A DNA stretch of 64,000 nt from Levilactobacillus zymae (GTDB lineage: Bacteria; Bacillota; Bacilli; Lactobacillales; Lactobacillaceae): assembly GCF_032190635.1 (NCBI RefSeq), contig NZ_JAVLAS010000001.1, positions 186,001-250,000 of the forward strand, given 5' to 3'. The notes below the pieces were generated by a model. It searched no databases, was not told where the DNA came from, and saw only the letters and a program-made list of their open reading frames with translations. This document shows, in pieces, positions 8,374 through 16,712 of this stretch. Each line of letters opens with the position of its first letter. Positions within the stretch are counted from its first letter, which is position 1. The translations under genes and the position numbers were made by a program.

Positions 8374-8421
8374 AAAAAACTGGCCCGCCCCTCCGCTAAA
8401 TGGAAGGACGGACCAGTTTTT
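8374..8421. terminator. Bidirectional terminator
   Basis: A long stem with AAAACTGG and CCAGTTTT arms, A-run on one side and T-run on the other, between the convergent TetR (8284) and VOC (8440) genes. Confidence 0.85.
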
Positions 8422-8439
8422 AGCTAATGAGTATTGCAG

Positions 8440-8835
8440 TTACTTAAGAATTTCGCAGAATTCGATGGTTTCGTGGTTGGGGCCCAGGATGTTGAAGAAG
8501 CGAATCCCCTTGTCCCAGAACGTCGGAATCGATTGAATCTCGTCGTTGACCAGGTCTAAGCCCTGTTCCTTAGCGGCGGCAAAGGCTTTGTCAACGTCGG
8601 TGGTGTTCAAAGAAATATGGTTAATGGCGCCGGCTTGCGGATTGGTCGGGTCGCCTTCCCAGGTTTCGATGATCAGGTTGCCAAACTTCATGAAGGCACA
8701 GCGGTTATCCCCGTTGGGAAAGAGACCCGCCTGTTCGAACCCGATACCCTTGTAAAACGCAATCGTTTTGTCTAAATCCGCGGAGGGAATCCCCACGTGT
8801 TGAATGCCAGTAAAGTAATCTTGAATTGCCATCAT
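8440..8835 (-). CDS. VOC-superfamily (glyoxalase/dioxygenase-like) protein
   Basis: The 131-residue protein has two beta-alpha-beta-beta-beta modules of the vicinal oxygen chelate fold. HVGIPSADLDKTIAFYKGIGF opens the first module, INHISLNTTDVDKAFA the second, and ETIEFCE near the C-terminus carries the usual metal-ligand glutamate. It is the last gene of the mannitol/fructose unit, and its ATG overlaps the stop of the membrane protein (TAATG), so the two are translationally coupled. The position suggests handling of a reactive sugar-derived carbonyl, but this is inference. The second copy of the unit at 11953-13734 lacks this gene. Confidence 0.75.
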   Translation of the reverse strand: MMAIQDYFTGIQHVGIPSADLDKTIAFYKGIGFEQAGLFPNGDNRCAFMKFGNLIIETWEGDPTNPQAGAINHISLNTTDVDKAFAAAKEQGLDLVNDEIQSIPTFWDKGIRFFNILGPNHETIEFCEILK

Positions 8836-9623
8836 TAATCCTCCTTGACGGGAACGTCACGTCCCACGTCCAATGCCTGATGTTTCAACTTAGGAAAGAC
8901 CCGCTTGTCGGCAATCCCCGTAATTCCGCCTTGCGCGACGAAGGCAAACAGGGTCCCTAACCCGAAGTTGGTAAATTGTTTGGTGAGCAGTAGTGCGATG
9001 ATGGCCATGATGGTCGGCGGAATGTAGGACGCCCACATGGCTTTGGCCGCTTGGCCCTTAAAGTACCGAAAGCGTAGGATTTGCATGAGATCGTCAGCCG
9101 GATGCAAGACCAGGTTGACTCGCTGATAAATGGAAATGGCAATCGCAATCAACGCCACCCCCAGGAAGTTCAACGCCACGTAGAGGAGATCCATCCCCCA
9201 ACCGTGCGCCACCGGAAACCCGGTAAACACCGCTGGATACTTCCCCAAGAAGAAATCCTCGAAGAATTGGATCAGCGCGGAGAACGGCACCATGAAGACC
9301 ATGTTGCCGGCCACCCGCTTCCAGTCCCAGTGACGGATCAGGATCGCGTTTAAGACCGAGGTCAAAAACCCGATAATCAGAAACGTCCAGAACAGGTTCC
9401 AGTGGACTGCCGTAGCCATATTGGCTTCGGCCGCCGTCCAGTAAGCCGCCCCTAGAAACGAGGGGCGGATCTGAGCGCTGGTGACTAACGTTAAGACGTT
9501 GCCGGCGGAGTTGATCACCAGTGAGAGGATGAAGAAGGCAACGGCCTTCGACATCGACATGGTTCGTTTCGGCTCCAATGGTGTGGCCTCCTCGTGGTAA
9601 CTAGTTGCGATATCAGCTTTCAC
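8835..9623 (-). CDS. Integral membrane protein of the mannitol/fructose unit, copy 1
   Basis: The 262-residue protein has about six membrane segments and a charged N-terminal tail. I do not recognise a characterised transporter family with certainty. A close paralogue lies at 11953-12720, sharing segments such as NSAGNVLTLVTSA, RVNLVLHPADDLMQ and KAMWASYIPPT. Both paralogues directly follow a mannitol dehydrogenase gene. Uptake or export of fructose or mannitol is therefore a reasonable guess but unproven. It overlaps the VOC gene start and is 20 bp behind mdh copy 1. Confidence 0.7.
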   Translation of the reverse strand: MKADIATSYHEEATPLEPKRTMSMSKAVAFFILSLVINSAGNVLTLVTSAQIRPSFLGAAYWTAAEANMATAVHWNLFWTFLIIGFLTSVLNAILIRHWDWKRVAGNMVFMVPFSALIQFFEDFFLGKYPAVFTGFPVAHGWGMDLLYVALNFLGVALIAIAISIYQRVNLVLHPADDLMQILRFRYFKGQAAKAMWASYIPPTIMAIIALLLTKQFTNFGLGTLFAFVAQGGITGIADKRVFPKLKHQALDVGRDVPVKED

Positions 9624-9643
9624 ATTAATCCCTTACCTTCTAT

Positions 9644-10648
9644 TTAGTCCTCGGTCACTTTCACAACGGCCTTGCTGACGCCCTTAACGTCGCCATTCAA
9701 GACGCCTTCGACTTCATCTAAACCTACCACGTGACTGATCAACGGATCGACGTTGACCTGGCCACTGGCCAACAGGGCAATCGCATCCTTGAAGGCGTAC
9801 GGGTTGATGAAGGAACCCTGAATGGTGAGTTGCTTTTGGTAAACTTCGTAAGTGTTCATGGAGAAGTGTTGGTCGGGCTTGCCGACCCCAAACATCAGGA
9901 CTTGCGCGCCCTTCTTGGTGGCTTCAACGGCCTGTTCTTGCGTTTGTGGCATCCCCACGGCTTCGATGACCACGTCATAATCAGCCGGAATCTTGTCCCG
10001 CGTGGTGTTGTAAGTGTTAACCACGTTGAACTTTTCCTTGTTCAGGGCTAGTTTTTCGTCAATGATGCCGGCTAAGTCGACTTGTTGAACGCCGTAAGCT
10101 TGTAAGAGTTGCACGAAGAGTTGACCCATGAAGCCGTCCCCGATGACCAAGGCCTTTTGGTAAGGCGTCAACTTCAGAAGTTGCACCCCGTGAACCGCGC
10201 AGGAAAGAGGCTCGGTGGTGGCGGCATCCTTCAGGGAGACGCTGTCAGGAATCGGGTAAACCACGGAAGCTGGGGCGGTGAAGGACTTTTCGAGTCCCCC
10301 GTTGCGGGTCACTCCGACCGCGGATAAGTGGTCACAGAGTTCCGGCCGATCGGTCAGGCAGTATTCACACTTGCCACAGTAGATGTTGGGATCAACCACG
10401 ACCCGGTCACCGACTTTAACGGTGGTGACGTTGGCACCGACCGCGGCGACCGTCCCGGAGTTTTCGTGACCCAAAACGATGGGTGGCACCGCGTTGGCGG
10501 AACCCGGTAACCCGGCGTACAAGGCCCGGTCCGTCCCACAAATGCCGGCGTAGGCCGTGTTGACTAAGACCTCATCCGGCTTGACTTCTGGGGTGGGTAA
10601 ATCTTGAATGTCAAACTGCTTGGTACCCGTTAAAACTAAGGCTTTCAT
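9644..10648 (-). CDS. mdh: Mannitol 2-dehydrogenase (zinc MDR family), copy 1
   Basis: The 334-residue protein is a medium-chain zinc dehydrogenase. Visible are the catalytic-zinc segment YAGICGTDRALYAG, GHENSG, the structural-zinc lobe CGKCEYCLTDRPELC near residues 93-107 and a Rossmann segment ALVIGDGFMGQLFVQ. The sequence closely resembles mannitol 2-dehydrogenases of heterofermentative lactobacilli, which reduce fructose to mannitol with NAD(P)H and so reoxidise cofactor. It stands between the ROK fructokinase and the membrane protein gene. A second copy is at 12736-13734. Its operon promoter region carries a cre site and two ATCGAT-centred palindromes. Confidence 0.85.
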   Translation of the reverse strand: MKALVLTGTKQFDIQDLPTPEVKPDEVLVNTAYAGICGTDRALYAGLPGSANAVPPIVLGHENSGTVAAVGANVTTVKVGDRVVVDPNIYCGKCEYCLTDRPELCDHLSAVGVTRNGGLEKSFTAPASVVYPIPDSVSLKDAATTEPLSCAVHGVQLLKLTPYQKALVIGDGFMGQLFVQLLQAYGVQQVDLAGIIDEKLALNKEKFNVVNTYNTTRDKIPADYDVVIEAVGMPQTQEQAVEATKKGAQVLMFGVGKPDQHFSMNTYEVYQKQLTIQGSFINPYAFKDAIALLASGQVNVDPLISHVVGLDEVEGVLNGDVKGVSKAVVKVTED

Positions 10649-10667
10649 GCTAAAGCGCTCCTTTTAG

Positions 10668-11552
10668 TTATTTGTTGTATTCGTTTAAAGCCAGGGCGAA
10701 ATCCCCTAACGTCGCCGACCCGTTTTCCTTGACGGCCGGCATCACAATGTAGTCTTCCAACTTGCCAACGTCGACGTAGTGGTTGAGCAACTTGTCGAAC
10801 TCGGCCCGGACCTTGACTAGGAATGGCTCACTGACCACCCCACCGCCAAAGACGATCTTATCTGGCCGGACCAGCAGCGTTTCTTGTAACGCCGCTTGGG
10901 CCACGTAATACGCCAGGATATCCCAGACGTGATTGGTCAACGGCACGTCCTTGCCGGGCTTACCCAGCCGGGCGTCAAACGTGGGGCCACTGACCAGCCC
11001 TTCCAGGCAATCACCGTGAAACGGGCAAATGCCAGGGAAGTCCAAGTCGTCGGGATGACGCTTCAACCGCACGTGGCCCACTTCTGGATGCCCCATGCTG
11101 CCGATAAACTTACCATCGACGATCGTGCCGGCCCCGACGCCGGTCCCAATCGTGAAGTAGACCAGTGAGTTGACCTGTTCGTTGAAGAGCGTCGACATCA
11201 CGTATTCACCGTAAGCCGAGCCGTTCACGTCGGTGGTCCAGTACATCGGAATATCGAGGTCCTGTTTCAGCCGACCCAGAAAATCCGTGTTGGCCCAGCC
11301 CTTCTTGGGCGTATCCGTAATGTAACCGTACTTCGGCGAATTATGCCGTAGCTCGATCGGCCCGAAAGACGAAATGGCCAACGCCTTTAGGTCCGGGTAT
11401 TGTTTGAAGTAAGCAATGGTTTTACTGAGAGTTTCCTCGGGCGTGGTCGTCGGGATCCGGACCTTGTCTTTCACGCGATAGTTCTCGTCCCCCACGGCAC
11501 AAACAAACTTTGTGCCGCCCGCTTCAATGCTGCCAAGTTGCATAGTTGCCAC
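10668..11552 (-). CDS. ROK-family fructokinase
   Basis: The 294-residue kinase begins SIEAGGTKFVCAVG (phosphate-binding loop), has GTGVGAG near residue 137 and the ROK zinc signature with a histidine and three cysteines in HPEVGHVRLKRHP to CPFHGDC near 155-182. Small ROK fructokinases of lactobacilli share this plan and convert fructose to fructose 6-phosphate. It is the first gene of the unit fructokinase, mannitol dehydrogenase, membrane protein, VOC protein. The unit can send fructose either into the phosphoketolase route or to mannitol as an electron sink. A cre site at 11628 predicts CcpA repression. Confidence 0.85.
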   Translation of the reverse strand: MATMQLGSIEAGGTKFVCAVGDENYRVKDKVRIPTTTPEETLSKTIAYFKQYPDLKALAISSFGPIELRHNSPKYGYITDTPKKGWANTDFLGRLKQDLDIPMYWTTDVNGSAYGEYVMSTLFNEQVNSLVYFTIGTGVGAGTIVDGKFIGSMGHPEVGHVRLKRHPDDLDFPGICPFHGDCLEGLVSGPTFDARLGKPGKDVPLTNHVWDILAYYVAQAALQETLLVRPDKIVFGGGVVSEPFLVKVRAEFDKLLNHYVDVGKLEDYIVMPAVKENGSATLGDFALALNEYNK

Positions 11553-11627
11553 CTCCAGTGGTCTGGGAAAACTTCTGTTGGTTTCCCGAATTAAATTAAG
11601 ATGCGTTCGTGATTGATTTCATCACCT

Positions 11628-11641
11628 TTAAAACGCTTTCA
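11628..11641 (-). promoter_or_regulatory. cre site upstream of the fructokinase unit
   Basis: On the minus strand TGAAAGCGTTTTAA matches the CcpA consensus TGWAANCGNTNWCA except at position 13. It lies 76 bp upstream of the fructokinase start. Confidence 0.65.
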
Positions 11642-11727
11642 TCATAGCATCTGTTTTTTCACCTGCCTAGCCCTTTTCACATGCTGATATTTTGTGAAAA
11701 GGCCAAGAAAACTTGTGAAATTCTAAA

Positions 11728-11741
11728 TGTAATCGATTATA
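11728..11741. promoter_or_regulatory. ATCGAT-centred operator, site 1
   Basis: TGTAATCGATTATA is a near-perfect palindrome upstream of the fructokinase unit. Related sites occur at 11844 and 14002. The form suits a LacI-family regulator; no such regulator gene is in the window. Confidence 0.6.
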
Positions 11742-11843
11742 TTTTTACAACATTTTCTACGTTTTTCTGACGTTTTCAGACGATTGGCGGCCATTAGCGC
11801 CCTTGTTCACCGTTAAGTTGGGGACCCGGCAGCGTTTTCACAA

Positions 11844-11857
11844 TGCAATCGATTACA
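11844..11857. promoter_or_regulatory. ATCGAT-centred operator, site 2
   Basis: TGCAATCGATTACA is the second copy, 116 bp from site 1, compatible with looping. The rest of 11553-11952 shows no reading frame. Confidence 0.6.
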
Positions 11858-11903
11858 CGCCGGTGCCCACCACCCTACCGCACAAGTCGCTGCCCGTTAG
11901 AAA

Positions 11904-11943
11904 ATAAAAAATCACGCCCACCTTAACGGCAGTGCGTGATTTT
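11904..11943 (-). terminator. Terminator of the second mannitol unit
   Basis: AAATCACGC and GCGTGATTT arms; on the minus strand the stem is followed by a T-rich tract. It is directly downstream of the gene ending at 11953. Confidence 0.8.
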
Positions 11944-11952
11944 AGTCAGTGC

Positions 11953-12720
11953 TTAGTGTGTCCCCACATCTAAGGCCTGGTGCTTAAGCTTAGGGAAGAC
12001 CACCTTGTCGGCAATCCCCGTGATGCCCCCCTGCGCCACGAAGGCGAAGATGGTGCCCAGCCCAAAGTTGGTGAACTGATGGGTAACCAGGATCGCCACG
12101 ATGGCCATCAGGGTCGGCGGAATGTAGGACGCCCACATGGCTTTAGCGGCCTGACCGTTAAAGTAGCGGAAGCGTAGAATCTGCATCAGATCGTCGGCCG
12201 GATGTAAGACCAGGTTAACCCGCTGATAGATGGAGATCGCCGTGGCAATCAACGCCACCCCCAAGAAGTTCAACGCGACGTAGAAGATCACCATGCCCGT
12301 ACTCCGGGCGGCCGGTAACCCGTTAAACAGATTCGGATAATCACCCATGAAGAAGTTTTCGAAGAGTTGAATTAACGCCGAGAACGGGACCATAAAGACC
12401 ATGTTACCGGCGATGCGTTTCCAGCTCCATTGATGCATCAGGACAGCGTTTAAGACCGCCGTCAAGAAACCCATGATGAGAAACGCCCAGAATAGGTTCC
12501 AGTGAAAGGCGGTTCCCAGGTTGGCTTCGGCCGCGGTCCAGTAGGCCGCACCCAGAAACGACGGGTGAATCTTGGCACTGGTGACCAGCGTCAGAACGTT
12601 TCCCGCCGAATTAATGACTAACGAGAAGGCAAAGTACGCGATCGCCTTGCCGAGCGAAATTGTGCGTTGTGCGGTGGCCGGAGTCGCCGCTAACGCTTCA
12701 GAAGTTGCGTCAACTTTCAT
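11953..12720 (-). CDS. Integral membrane protein of the mannitol unit, copy 2
   Basis: The 255-residue paralogue of the protein at 8835-9623 differs mostly in the N-terminal tail and in the loop around residue 125. It has about six membrane segments and the same RVNLVLHPADDLMQILRFRY region. It follows mannitol dehydrogenase copy 2 by 15 bp and ends just before a terminator, so copy 2 of the unit has only two genes. Function is unknown; pairing with a mannitol dehydrogenase twice argues for a shared task. Confidence 0.7.
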   Translation of the reverse strand: MKVDATSEALAATPATAQRTISLGKAIAYFAFSLVINSAGNVLTLVTSAKIHPSFLGAAYWTAAEANLGTAFHWNLFWAFLIMGFLTAVLNAVLMHQWSWKRIAGNMVFMVPFSALIQLFENFFMGDYPNLFNGLPAARSTGMVIFYVALNFLGVALIATAISIYQRVNLVLHPADDLMQILRFRYFNGQAAKAMWASYIPPTLMAIVAILVTHQFTNFGLGTIFAFVAQGGITGIADKVVFPKLKHQALDVGTH

Positions 12721-12735
12721 TTAAAAGGCCTTCTT

Positions 12736-13734
12736 TTACTGTACTTTGACGACAGCCTTGCTGACGCCACTGACTTGACCATTCAACACGTCTTCCACTT
12801 GTTCCAGGCTCACCTCGTGGCTGATCAACGACTCAACGTCCAGTTGACCGCTGGCAAGTAAGGCCAGAGAATCCTTGAAGGCGTAAGGGTTAATGAAGGC
12901 ACCTTGAATCGTGAGTTGCTTTTGGTAGACCTCGTAGGTGTTCATCGAGAAGGTCTGGTCCGGTTGGCCGACCCCAAACATCAGGACTTGCGCACCCTTT
13001 TTAGTGGCTTCGACAGCTTGTTCTTGGGTTTGAGGCAAGCCCACGGCTTCAATAACCACGTCGTAGTCGGCTGGTAACGTGTCCCGCGTGGTGTTGAAGG
13101 TCCGCGTTACGCCGAACTTCTCGTGGTTAAAGGCTAATTTGTCATCGCTGCGGCCGGCTAAATCGACTTGATGAACCCCGTAAGCCTGTAAGAGTTGGGC
13201 AAAGATCTGGCCCATGAAACCGTCGCCAATGACCAACGCCTTTTGGTACGGCGTTAATTTCAACAGCTTCAAGCCGTGCACCGCACAGGAGATCGGTTCG
13301 GTAGTGGCTGCCGCCTTCAAGGACACGTTGTCGGGCACCCGGTAGACCACGGACGCTGGGGCCGTGAAGCTTTGTTCTAGTCCCCCATCACGAGTGACCC
13401 CCACGGCGGACAAATGGTCACAGAGTTCTGGCCGATCGGTTAAGCAGTAGTCACATTGCCCACAGTAGATGTTCGGATCGACCGTCACCCGGTCGCCCAC
13501 CTTGACGTTGGTGACGTTTGCCCCGATTGCGGCAACCGTCCCCGAGTTTTCGTGACCCAACACGATGGGTGGCACGGCGTCGGCGGAACCGGGAAGCCCG
13601 GCGTATAACGCCCGGTCCGTCCCACAGATGCCCGCGTAGGCGGTGTTGACTAAGACCTCGTTAGCCGCCACCATTGGGGTGGGCAGGTCCTGTAATGCCA
13701 ATTGTTTTTTACCCGTTAAGACTAATGCTTTCAT
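12736..13734 (-). CDS. mdh: Mannitol 2-dehydrogenase, copy 2
   Basis: The 332-residue protein is a close paralogue of copy 1, with the same GICGTD, GHENSG, structural-zinc (CGQCDYCLTDRPELC) and Rossmann (ALVIGDGFMGQIFAQ) segments. Differences are concentrated in the Rossmann half and the C-terminus, as after an old duplication rather than a recent one. It heads a two-gene unit with its own upstream region (13735-14015), where an ATCGAT-centred operator lies at 14002. Whether the two enzymes differ in cofactor or polyol preference cannot be read from the sequence. The ribosome site is AAAGGAG. Confidence 0.85.
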   Translation of the reverse strand: MKALVLTGKKQLALQDLPTPMVAANEVLVNTAYAGICGTDRALYAGLPGSADAVPPIVLGHENSGTVAAIGANVTNVKVGDRVTVDPNIYCGQCDYCLTDRPELCDHLSAVGVTRDGGLEQSFTAPASVVYRVPDNVSLKAAATTEPISCAVHGLKLLKLTPYQKALVIGDGFMGQIFAQLLQAYGVHQVDLAGRSDDKLAFNHEKFGVTRTFNTTRDTLPADYDVVIEAVGLPQTQEQAVEATKKGAQVLMFGVGQPDQTFSMNTYEVYQKQLTIQGAFINPYAFKDSLALLASGQLDVESLISHEVSLEQVEDVLNGQVSGVSKAVVKVQ

Positions 13735-14001
13735 GTTTAAACAAACTCCTTTAATGACCGTTTATTTTTAAAAGAACGCCGCGCAACCGGTTGTCTTTTG
13801 GTCCAAACACGTTCCCGGGTACATTTAAGGTTGTAAGGCCCTTATCGTTACCCACCATACAAACTTGACCATTTACGCCGGTGCTCGGCAAAAATCATTT
13901 TGTTGAATCGAGATTAGTATATCATCGTCAGCGCCGGTTTCTAGGGCATTTACCGGTAATGATTTTTCTGAAAAGGCGGCGGATCCCTTAAATTTCTGCA
14001 A

Positions 14002-14015
14002 TGTAATCGATTGTA
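14002..14015. promoter_or_regulatory. ATCGAT-centred operator, site 3
   Basis: TGTAATCGATTGTA, upstream of mannitol dehydrogenase copy 2, matches the two sites in front of the fructokinase unit (consensus TGYAATCGATTRYA). AAGCGCTT at 14048-14055 is a weaker cre-like core nearby. Confidence 0.6.
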
Positions 14016-14129
14016 GTTTTTAGTGATTTTAATCACATTTAAACGAATTGAAGCGCTTAATGAAAGTCGGTTACTTGCCCCTTTCAGGGTTTCGTGCTAG
14101 GCTAAACCTACTTAACTAATCGCATAAAT

Positions 14130-14222
14130 GGCTTTCTAGGGTTCCGCGGTCACACCGGTCTGGTCCGAGAGAAAGCCCCGCAGCGGATCGTTGCGGCACA
14201 CGGAAGGGAAAAAGCCTGGGAG
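14130..14222 (+). ncRNA. Guanidine-I riboswitch (ykkC-yxkD leader)
   Basis: The conserved blocks appear in order: CTAGGGTTCCGCG, CTGGTCCGAGAG, ACACGGAAGGG and AAAAAGCCTGGGAGA. The genes downstream are ykkC and ykkD homologues, the classic guanidine exporter pair, so the assignment rests on both aptamer and context. Confidence 0.93.
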
Positions 14223-14258
14223 ATTTTGTCATCACGACAAAATTTCTCGGGCTTTTTT
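14211..14258 (+). terminator. Guanidine riboswitch terminator
   Basis: AAAGCC-GGGAGATTTTGTC pairs with GACAAAATTTCTCGGGCTTT and is followed by T-run. The 5' arm shares the GCCTGGGAGA block of the aptamer, so ligand binding should prevent termination. Confidence 0.85.
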
Positions 14259-14280
14259 CAGCGATAGAGGAGGAATTCAC

Positions 14281-14604
14281 ATGCACCATTGGTTACGCGT
14301 CGGCCTCGGCGCCATCTTCGAGGTCAGTTGGGTCATCGGCTTTAAGCACGCCACCACGCTTGGGGAATGGGGCTTGACCGCCCTAGCTGTCTACCTAAGT
14401 TTCTACTTCTTAATCACGGCCAGTCGGCGGCTCCCCGCCGGAACGGTTTATGCCGTGTTCGTCGGTCTGGGCACGCTCGGCACCAGCGCCGTGGGGATGT
14501 TATTATTCGGCGAGCCTTTCAGTTGGCTCAAATTAGGACTGATTGGGCTGTTGATTCTAGGCATCGGTGGCTTACAGACCGTTACGACGGGCGGTGAGTC
14601 CTAA
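14281..14604 (+). CDS. ykkC: SMR-family guanidinium exporter subunit YkkC
   Basis: The 107-residue protein has four membrane helices of the small multidrug resistance family, with the membrane glutamate in IFEVSWVIGFKHA near residue 13 and LPAGTVYAVFVGLGTLGT, as in Bacillus YkkC. The start is ATG 14281 behind GAGGAGGAATTCAC; the longer in-frame extension upstream runs through the riboswitch terminator and is rejected. It overlaps ykkD by TAATG. With ykkD it is expected to form a heterodimeric pump for guanidinium, induced through the guanidine-I riboswitch. Confidence 0.92.
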   Translation: MHHWLRVGLGAIFEVSWVIGFKHATTLGEWGLTALAVYLSFYFLITASRRLPAGTVYAVFVGLGTLGTSAVGMLLFGEPFSWLKLGLIGLLILGIGGLQTVTTGGES

Positions 14605-14918
14605 TGGCGTGGATCTGGTTAATCTTTGCGGGTCTCAGCGAGATGCTGGGCGTCACCTTCATGAATTGGGCCCTGAAACGTCACCGTTGGATCTTATGGG
14701 TTGCCATGGTCGTGGCCTTTAGCGCCAGCTTTGGGGGGCTCGAACTCGCCTTGCAAACCCTACCGATGGGAACGGCCTACGCCATCTGGACCGGCATTGG
14801 CGCGGCCGGGGGCGTGTTGACCGGCATGCTCTTTTTCGGCGAATCCCGTGATTGGCGTAAGCTGTTATGGGTCGCCGTGATTCTAAGTGCGACCATCGGC
14901 TTGAAGTTGGTTGCCTAA
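14604..14918 (+). CDS. ykkD: SMR-family guanidinium exporter subunit YkkD
   Basis: The 104-residue, four-helix SMR protein has the membrane glutamate in GLSEMLGVTFMNWALK near residue 11 and PMGTAYAIWTGIGAAGG, the signature shared with YkkD and Gdx proteins. Its ATG overlaps the ykkC stop, giving translational coupling expected for an obligate heterodimer. It is the last gene under the riboswitch. A GCCCC-TTTTCTTTTA-GGGGC hairpin without a strong T-run follows at about 14929-14952. Confidence 0.92.
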   Translation: MAWIWLIFAGLSEMLGVTFMNWALKRHRWILWVAMVVAFSASFGGLELALQTLPMGTAYAIWTGIGAAGGVLTGMLFFGESRDWRKLLWVAVILSATIGLKLVA

Positions 14919-15023
14919 CCCCTTGCGATTGCCCCTTTTCTTTTAGGGGCCGGACGCTTAAAATGAAACAACGAGTGCCGCTTTCCGGCCACTAAATTTA
15001 AACTAGAGAGTTGTCAAAATTAC

Positions 15024-16646
15024 ATGAATAAAAAAATTCTATCGGGAACCTTTTGGCTATCCTTCGGGAGCATTATCTCGCGGGTGCTGGGCATCGTTTA
15101 CCTGATTCCCTGGCTGTACATGATTGGCTCACCCAGTCACCAGACCGCCGCACAGGCCCTGTTCAACACGGCCTACACCCCCTATGCGTTGTTCATCTCC
15201 TTAGGAACGGCCGGGTTTCCTTCCGCCGTCGCGCGGCGGGTCGCCTACTTCAACGGGAAGGCCGAGCCCCGTAACGCCAGACGCGTGGGCCAGATTGGCT
15301 TCGTGGTGATGCTCGCGTCCGGGATCATCTGCGGGATTCTCCTGTGGGTCTTGGCCCCGACCATTGCGCGAACCAGTCCCGTCAGTTCGGCGTCGAGCGC
15401 CATCTTGACGCTCCGTAGTCTGGTACCGGCCATCGTCTTGATCCCCTCGATGAGTGTCTTACGGGGCTGGTTTCAGGGAAATTCCGACTTAAAGCCGTAC
15501 GGGGTCTCCCAGCTGTGGGAACAGTTCATCCGGGTCATCGCCATTCTGGTGGGAACCTACGTGATCATCGAGGTCCTGGGGCGTGACTATAAAGAAGCCG
15601 TGGTCTTCAGTACCTTCGCCGCCTTCGTGGGGGCCGTCGCCAGTTATCTGTACCTCTTGCGACGGCTACGCGGGTCCGGTGCCCCAGCCGACATCGCCGG
15701 GTCCGACCGGCAGTCGTCGACACGCGACCTGTTCGGGATGATTCGGACCATCGTGTACGAATCGATTCCGTTCATCTTGGTGGGGTCAGCCATCTCAATC
15801 TGCCAGTTGGTCGACCAACTGTTCTTCAAACAAATCATGCAAGGCCTGCTGCACCACTCGGCTAACGCCACGCAGTACGCCTACACCATCTTCTCGGCTA
15901 ACCCCAACAAGATCACCACGGTGGTCGTATCGTTAGCCATGGCCATTTCGGAAACCTCGTTACCCTTGATTTCCAGTAAAATCGCCCACGTGCAGGACAA
16001 CATGACGGGGATTCAACGCGACATCGAGTCCAACCTGAATCTGCTGACGTTCTTCCTGTTACCGGCCGTCATCATGATTTGTGCGCTGTCCTACCCGATT
16101 TATGGCATCTTCTTTAACTTCGACGTGCTGGGGGGCCATTACCTGAGCTTCAACGTCTTGCAAAGTCTGTTGCTGGGGATGGGGGTCAACATCCTGACCG
16201 TCATGCAGGCCCTGCGAATGAGTAAGAAGGCTTCCTGGTTGCTACTGATTGGCCTGGTGGTCAAGTTAGTCTTCCAATTTCCACTGGTCTACTTCTTCCA
16301 GGGACTGGGGGCCATCCTGGCAACCAGTTTGGCTTTTGCGGTCATTTTCTTCAGCGGGCTCCACGTGATCCGCAAGTACTACGGTGTCAACCTCCGCAGC
16401 CTGGGCCAGATTATCCTGGTCAACTTGGGCCTAGTGGTTGCCGTGCTGATAATTGGGATCGTGCTGCACTTCATCTTCCCAATCACCAACCTGCACGGGA
16501 AGTTCACCGCCTTGATTTTCTGTGCGGTCTTTGGCCTGATCTACCTGGCTATCTACCTGTTACTGGCCAACCAATCCGGCTTGTCGCAACGCCTGTTCCA
16601 ACGTAAACTGGCGTACAAGTACTTCCGTTATAAACATTTCGAATAA
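15024..16646 (+). CDS. Polysaccharide/lipid-linked sugar flippase (SpoVB/YtgP type)
   Basis: The 540-residue protein has about fourteen membrane segments of the MVF/MATE-like flippase clan. GTFWLSFGSIISRVLGIVYLIPW at the N-terminus and FISLGTAGFPSAVARRVA near residue 58 are typical of SpoVB/YtgP/MurJ-like proteins of Firmicutes. Such proteins flip lipid-linked oligosaccharides or lipid II across the membrane. No polysaccharide locus surrounds it, which fits the YtgP-like housekeeping branch rather than a Wzx of a capsule cluster. It appears monocistronic with a strong terminator. Confidence 0.85.
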   Translation: MNKKILSGTFWLSFGSIISRVLGIVYLIPWLYMIGSPSHQTAAQALFNTAYTPYALFISLGTAGFPSAVARRVAYFNGKAEPRNARRVGQIGFVVMLASGIICGILLWVLAPTIARTSPVSSASSAILTLRSLVPAIVLIPSMSVLRGWFQGNSDLKPYGVSQLWEQFIRVIAILVGTYVIIEVLGRDYKEAVVFSTFAAFVGAVASYLYLLRRLRGSGAPADIAGSDRQSSTRDLFGMIRTIVYESIPFILVGSAISICQLVDQLFFKQIMQGLLHHSANATQYAYTIFSANPNKITTVVVSLAMAISETSLPLISSKIAHVQDNMTGIQRDIESNLNLLTFFLLPAVIMICALSYPIYGIFFNFDVLGGHYLSFNVLQSLLLGMGVNILTVMQALRMSKKASWLLLIGLVVKLVFQFPLVYFFQGLGAILATSLAFAVIFFSGLHVIRKYYGVNLRSLGQIILVNLGLVVAVLIIGIVLHFIFPITNLHGKFTALIFCAVFGLIYLAIYLLLANQSGLSQRLFQRKLAYKYFRYKHFE

Positions 16647-16650
16647 CACA

Positions 16651-16693
16651 AAAACCCGCTCACCGCGGCAGCTAGCCGGTGAGCGGGTTTTCT
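16651..16693 (+). terminator. Terminator after the flippase
   Basis: AAAACCCGCTCACCG and CGGTGAGCGGGTTTT arms followed by T-rich sequence. Confidence 0.9.
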
Positions 16694-16712
16694 TTAAAGT
16701 TCACTTTAAGCT

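Noticed and set aside
14191..14280. N-terminal extension of YkkC
   Set aside because: The extension would translate the riboswitch terminator; the ATG at 14281 has a strong ribosome site and matches family length.
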